64,000 bases of DNA, taken from assembly GCF_033100115.1 (NCBI RefSeq), contig NZ_CP136910.1, positions 4,157,001 to 4,221,000 on the forward strand. The letters run 5' to 3'. Below, piece after piece: positions 61,673-64,000 of the stretch. The position numbers and the translations under genes were made by a program. The notes beneath the pieces were generated by a model, which worked only from the letters and a program-made list of their open reading frames with translations, ran no database searches and had not been told where the DNA came from. The DNA is from Anaerocolumna sp. AGMB13020. GTDB lineage: Bacteria > Bacillota > Clostridia > Lachnospirales > Lachnospiraceae. Each line of letters begins with the position of its first letter. The first letter of the stretch is position 1.

Positions 61673-63958
61673 TTGAATCATAGATTGTGGTATACATCTC
61701 CTGCTACTCAGTGGCAGAACGGTCTACCCATAGGGACAGGGCGGTTGGCCGGTATGGTGCTTGGAGGTATTGAGACAGAACGGATTGCCTTAAATCATGA
61801 GTGGCTTTGTATAGGCAGGAACAAGGATAGAAAGAATGAAGACCGTAGTGCATATCTTCCTAAGGTGAGAGAGCTTTTAATGGAAGAAAACTATGAAGAG
61901 GCTACTATTCTCGCCAATGAAGCCTGGGGGGGCAATGGGGGAGTCAGCGACAGACCTACGAGAGAGGATTCCTATCAGCCAGCCGGAGATTTCTATTTCT
62001 CCCTGGATCAGGGTGAGGCTGTTAATTATAAGAGAGAACTTAATTTAGAAAGAGCAAGAGTCAAGATAACCTATGATGCAGATGGAAGGAATATTTCCAG
62101 AACGGTTATAGGCCATTTAATAGAAGATTGTATCATAGTCAGAATATATGCCAGAGAGGATAAGATAAGCGGTACTTTCTGGCTTGATCGTATACAGGAC
62201 CCCAATTGTGATGTGGCTTTTGATTCAGGGAATGCAACGATTATTATGCATGGTGCTTTCAAGGGAGGTATGAAATTCTGCGTAAAAGCAGATCTTAAGA
62301 TCCGTGGCGGCAGGGTATTCCCCCTTGACAATGACAGGCTCCGAGTGGAGGACGCCAAGGAGATTCTTGTATTTATCAATATTGGAACAGATGTAAAGAA
62401 TGAGCTGCCCTTAGAGGAGTGCAGAAGACATCCTATGCCCGTAAAATCCTGGGAGAGACTTTATAAGGAGAATATGGCGGAGCATGAAAAGAATTATGGA
62501 AGACTGCATTTAAACATCTATGCGGAAGAACCTGATATGCCTACCAATGATAGAATCGATGCTTATAGAGAAGGCAGGGAGGATGTGACACTTCCGTTGC
62601 TTTACTTTAACTACGGAAGATATTTATTATGTGCTTCCTGTGCCAATGGAGAACTGCCTGCGAACCTCCAGGGAAAGTGGAATGAAGAGCTGGCACCAGC
62701 CTGGGACTGTGATTATCATTATGATGTAAATTTACAGATGAATTACTGGCCGGCTGAAAACGGTCATTTAGAAGATTATACGGAATCCTTAATCGTGTAT
62801 TTGGAGAAAATGATACCTTATGGACGAGAAGCTGCAAAGAAGCTGTTCGGCTGCAATGGTATCTGGCTGCCTTTATCCTCTGATGTATGGGGCTGTGCCA
62901 CACCGGAAACCTATGGTTGGTCGGTCTGGGTTGGTGTATCCGCCTGGCTGGCCCAGCATATGTGGTGGCATTATGAGTATGGTCAGGATATGGAATTCCT
63001 GGAAGACAGAGCTTATCCCTTTATGAAAGAGGTAGCAGCCTTTTATGAAGACTTTTTGGTAAAAGACAAAAATGGAATTTACCAGATAATGCCTTCCCAG
63101 TCTCCGGAGAACCGGTTTACCGGAGGTGGAAGCCTGCCGGTTACCATATGTATCTCCTCAACGGTAGATGTTGAAATGGTTATGGATTTATTAAATCATT
63201 GTATAGAAGCTGCAGAAATTCTTAAAACGGACAGAGATAAGGTTCTGCTCTGGAAAGAAATAATTGTTAATCTGCCACCTTTGCAGATAGGCAGTAAGGG
63301 CCAGCTGCTGGAATGGAATCAGGAGTTTGAAGAAATTGAACCAAACCATAGGCATGTGTCCCATCTCTTTGGGGTATTTCCCGGAGAACAGATTGACAAG
63401 GAGCGTACACCTGAATTATTTGCAGCTGCCAGGAAATCCCTGGAACTTAGATTAAGTGCAGGAGGTGCCTATACTGGCTGGAGCCGTGCCTGGGTTGCCT
63501 GCCTTTACGCGAGATTCGGAGAAGGTGATTTAGCCTGGGAGCATATCAGGGCTTTGATAGGGGACTTTGCGACAGAATCGCTGTTAGATCTCCATCCCCC
63601 CAAGATTTTTCAGATAGACGGTAATTTTGGCGGAACAGCTGCAATCTTAGAGATGCTACTGCAGAGCTATTACAGTGAGCTTGATTTTCTGCCTGCACTG
63701 CCCTCTGGCTGGAAGGGTGGTAAAATAAGTGGATTGAGAGCGAGAGGTGGCTTTACCGTTGACATGGAATGGGAAGAAGGAAAGCTAACCAAAGCAAGGA
63801 TTATTTGCGTAAAAGATCGTAACTGTGTAATCAAAACAGCGGGAAGAAACTACTGTATCAGAGATGGCTGGGGCAATGAAGTGGATTATTACACGGAAAA
63901 TAACAGAGTAATCTTCCATATGTTAAAAGATAGAATCTATTTTGTCACAGTCACGTAA
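61673..63958 (+). CDS. GH95 alpha-L-fucosidase (or alpha-L-galactosidase)
   Basis: Inverting glycoside hydrolase removing terminal alpha-1,2-linked L-fucose or L-galactose, as found on xyloglucan and host glycans. TTG 61673 lies 8 nt after ttggagga; the frame is open from 61640. The 761 residues have no signal peptide, so the enzyme is intracellular. Family strings are [14 protein letters not shown] near the N-terminus, [14 protein letters not shown] (catalytic Asn/water-activating region), [36 protein letters not shown] and [15 protein letters not shown]. The acid-catalyst Glu lies in the PSQSPENRF stretch (~residue 484). With the alpha-xylosidase 8 kb upstream, it could strip xyloglucan oligomers. 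Confidence 0.9.
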   Translation: MNHRLWYTSPATQWQNGLPIGTGRLAGMVLGGIETERIALNHEWLCIGRNKDRKNEDRSAYLPKVRELLMEENYEEATILANEAWGGNGGVSDRPTREDSYQPAGDFYFSLDQGEAVNYKRELNLERARVKITYDADGRNISRTVIGHLIEDCIIVRIYAREDKISGTFWLDRIQDPNCDVAFDSGNATIIMHGAFKGGMKFCVKADLKIRGGRVFPLDNDRLRVEDAKEILVFINIGTDVKNELPLEECRRHPMPVKSWERLYKENMAEHEKNYGRLHLNIYAEEPDMPTNDRIDAYREGREDVTLPLLYFNYGRYLLCASCANGELPANLQGKWNEELAPAWDCDYHYDVNLQMNYWPAENGHLEDYTESLIVYLEKMIPYGREAAKKLFGCNGIWLPLSSDVWGCATPETYGWSVWVGVSAWLAQHMWWHYEYGQDMEFLEDRAYPFMKEVAAFYEDFLVKDKNGIYQIMPSQSPENRFTGGGSLPVTICISSTVDVEMVMDLLNHCIEAAEILKTDRDKVLLWKEIIVNLPPLQIGSKGQLLEWNQEFEEIEPNHRHVSHLFGVFPGEQIDKERTPELFAAARKSLELRLSAGGAYTGWSRAWVACLYARFGEGDLAWEHIRALIGDFATESLLDLHPPKIFQIDGNFGGTAAILEMLLQSYYSELDFLPALPSGWKGGKISGLRARGGFTVDMEWEEGKLTKARIICVKDRNCVIKTAGRNYCIRDGWGNEVDYYTENNRVIFHMLKDRIYFVTVT

Positions 63959-64000
63959 AAATGAGAAGTTTCTTGCAGTGAATTGGATGAGTGAAATAAT

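Overview
This 64 kb window comes from the chromosome of an anaerobic, spore-forming Firmicute, most likely a Lachnospiraceae member of the Anaerocolumna / Lachnoclostridium phytofermentans type. The support is moderate AT-richness with many GTG/TTG starts behind strong Shine-Dalgarno sites, a class III (anaerobic) ribonucleotide reductase, SleC and Csp spore-germination proteins, YesM/YesN sensors, and saccharide enzymes of families GH94, GH31 and GH95. No rRNA, tRNA, CRISPR array or transposase gene was seen.

Layout. 1-8.8 kb: YesM/YesN two-component pair, chemoreceptor, GH94-like phosphorylase and cupin (carbohydrate sensing and phosphorolysis). 9.4-11.4 kb: cysteine desulfidase-like enzyme and GNAT acetyltransferase. 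11.6-15.8 kb: AraC regulator, sugar isomerase/epimerase and two Gfo/Idh/MocA dehydrogenases. 16-18.6 kb: TPR lipoprotein and HflX. 18.8-22.6 kb: tandem NrdR boxes, nrdD with a fused thioredoxin-like tail, and thyA. 22.7-31.0 kb: an AT-rich, internally duplicated locus resembling a type VII secretion (T7SS) lipase-effector cluster. It has helical partner proteins, two lipases, three intact lipoproteins and one broken one, plus fragments of deleted copies. 31.2-36.7 kb: folA, DegV, ilvE, MgtC, ThpR and an unknown gene. 36.9-38.2 kb: SleC-like cortex-lytic enzyme. 38.7-41.3 kb: three-gene ABC-2 exporter. 42.7-47.2 kb: carAB with a leader terminator. 48.0-49.8 kb (minus): Csp-type germination protease. 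50.1-52.7 kb: GGDEF/EAL protein. 53.0-55.4 kb: GH31 alpha-xylosidase. 55.7-60.3 kb: Bce-type peptide-resistance module (RR-HK-ABC-permease). 60.4-61.5 kb: aromatic-acid-exporter family protein. 61.7-64 kb: GH95 alpha-fucosidase.

Three observations stand out. (1) A ~220-bp imperfect palindrome occurs three times (9033, 41331 reversed, 47764). Its arms differ between copies but stay complementary, and its loops are conserved, as expected of a structured RNA or of a hairpin mobile element. (2) A two-hairpin leader ending in GATGGGAG immediately precedes two unrelated genes (2001 and 16053), with compensatory changes in both stems. (3) The 22.7-31.0 kb locus looks like a reverse-architecture T7SS lipase effector family (lipase domain first) with expanded lipoprotein immunity genes, lying between thyA and folA.

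Several intergenic regions also carry short-unit tandem repeats (31979, 34362, 38448, 55351), and one of them supplies the -35 box of the degV promoter. All functional names come from motifs and family resemblance read by eye; no database search was possible.
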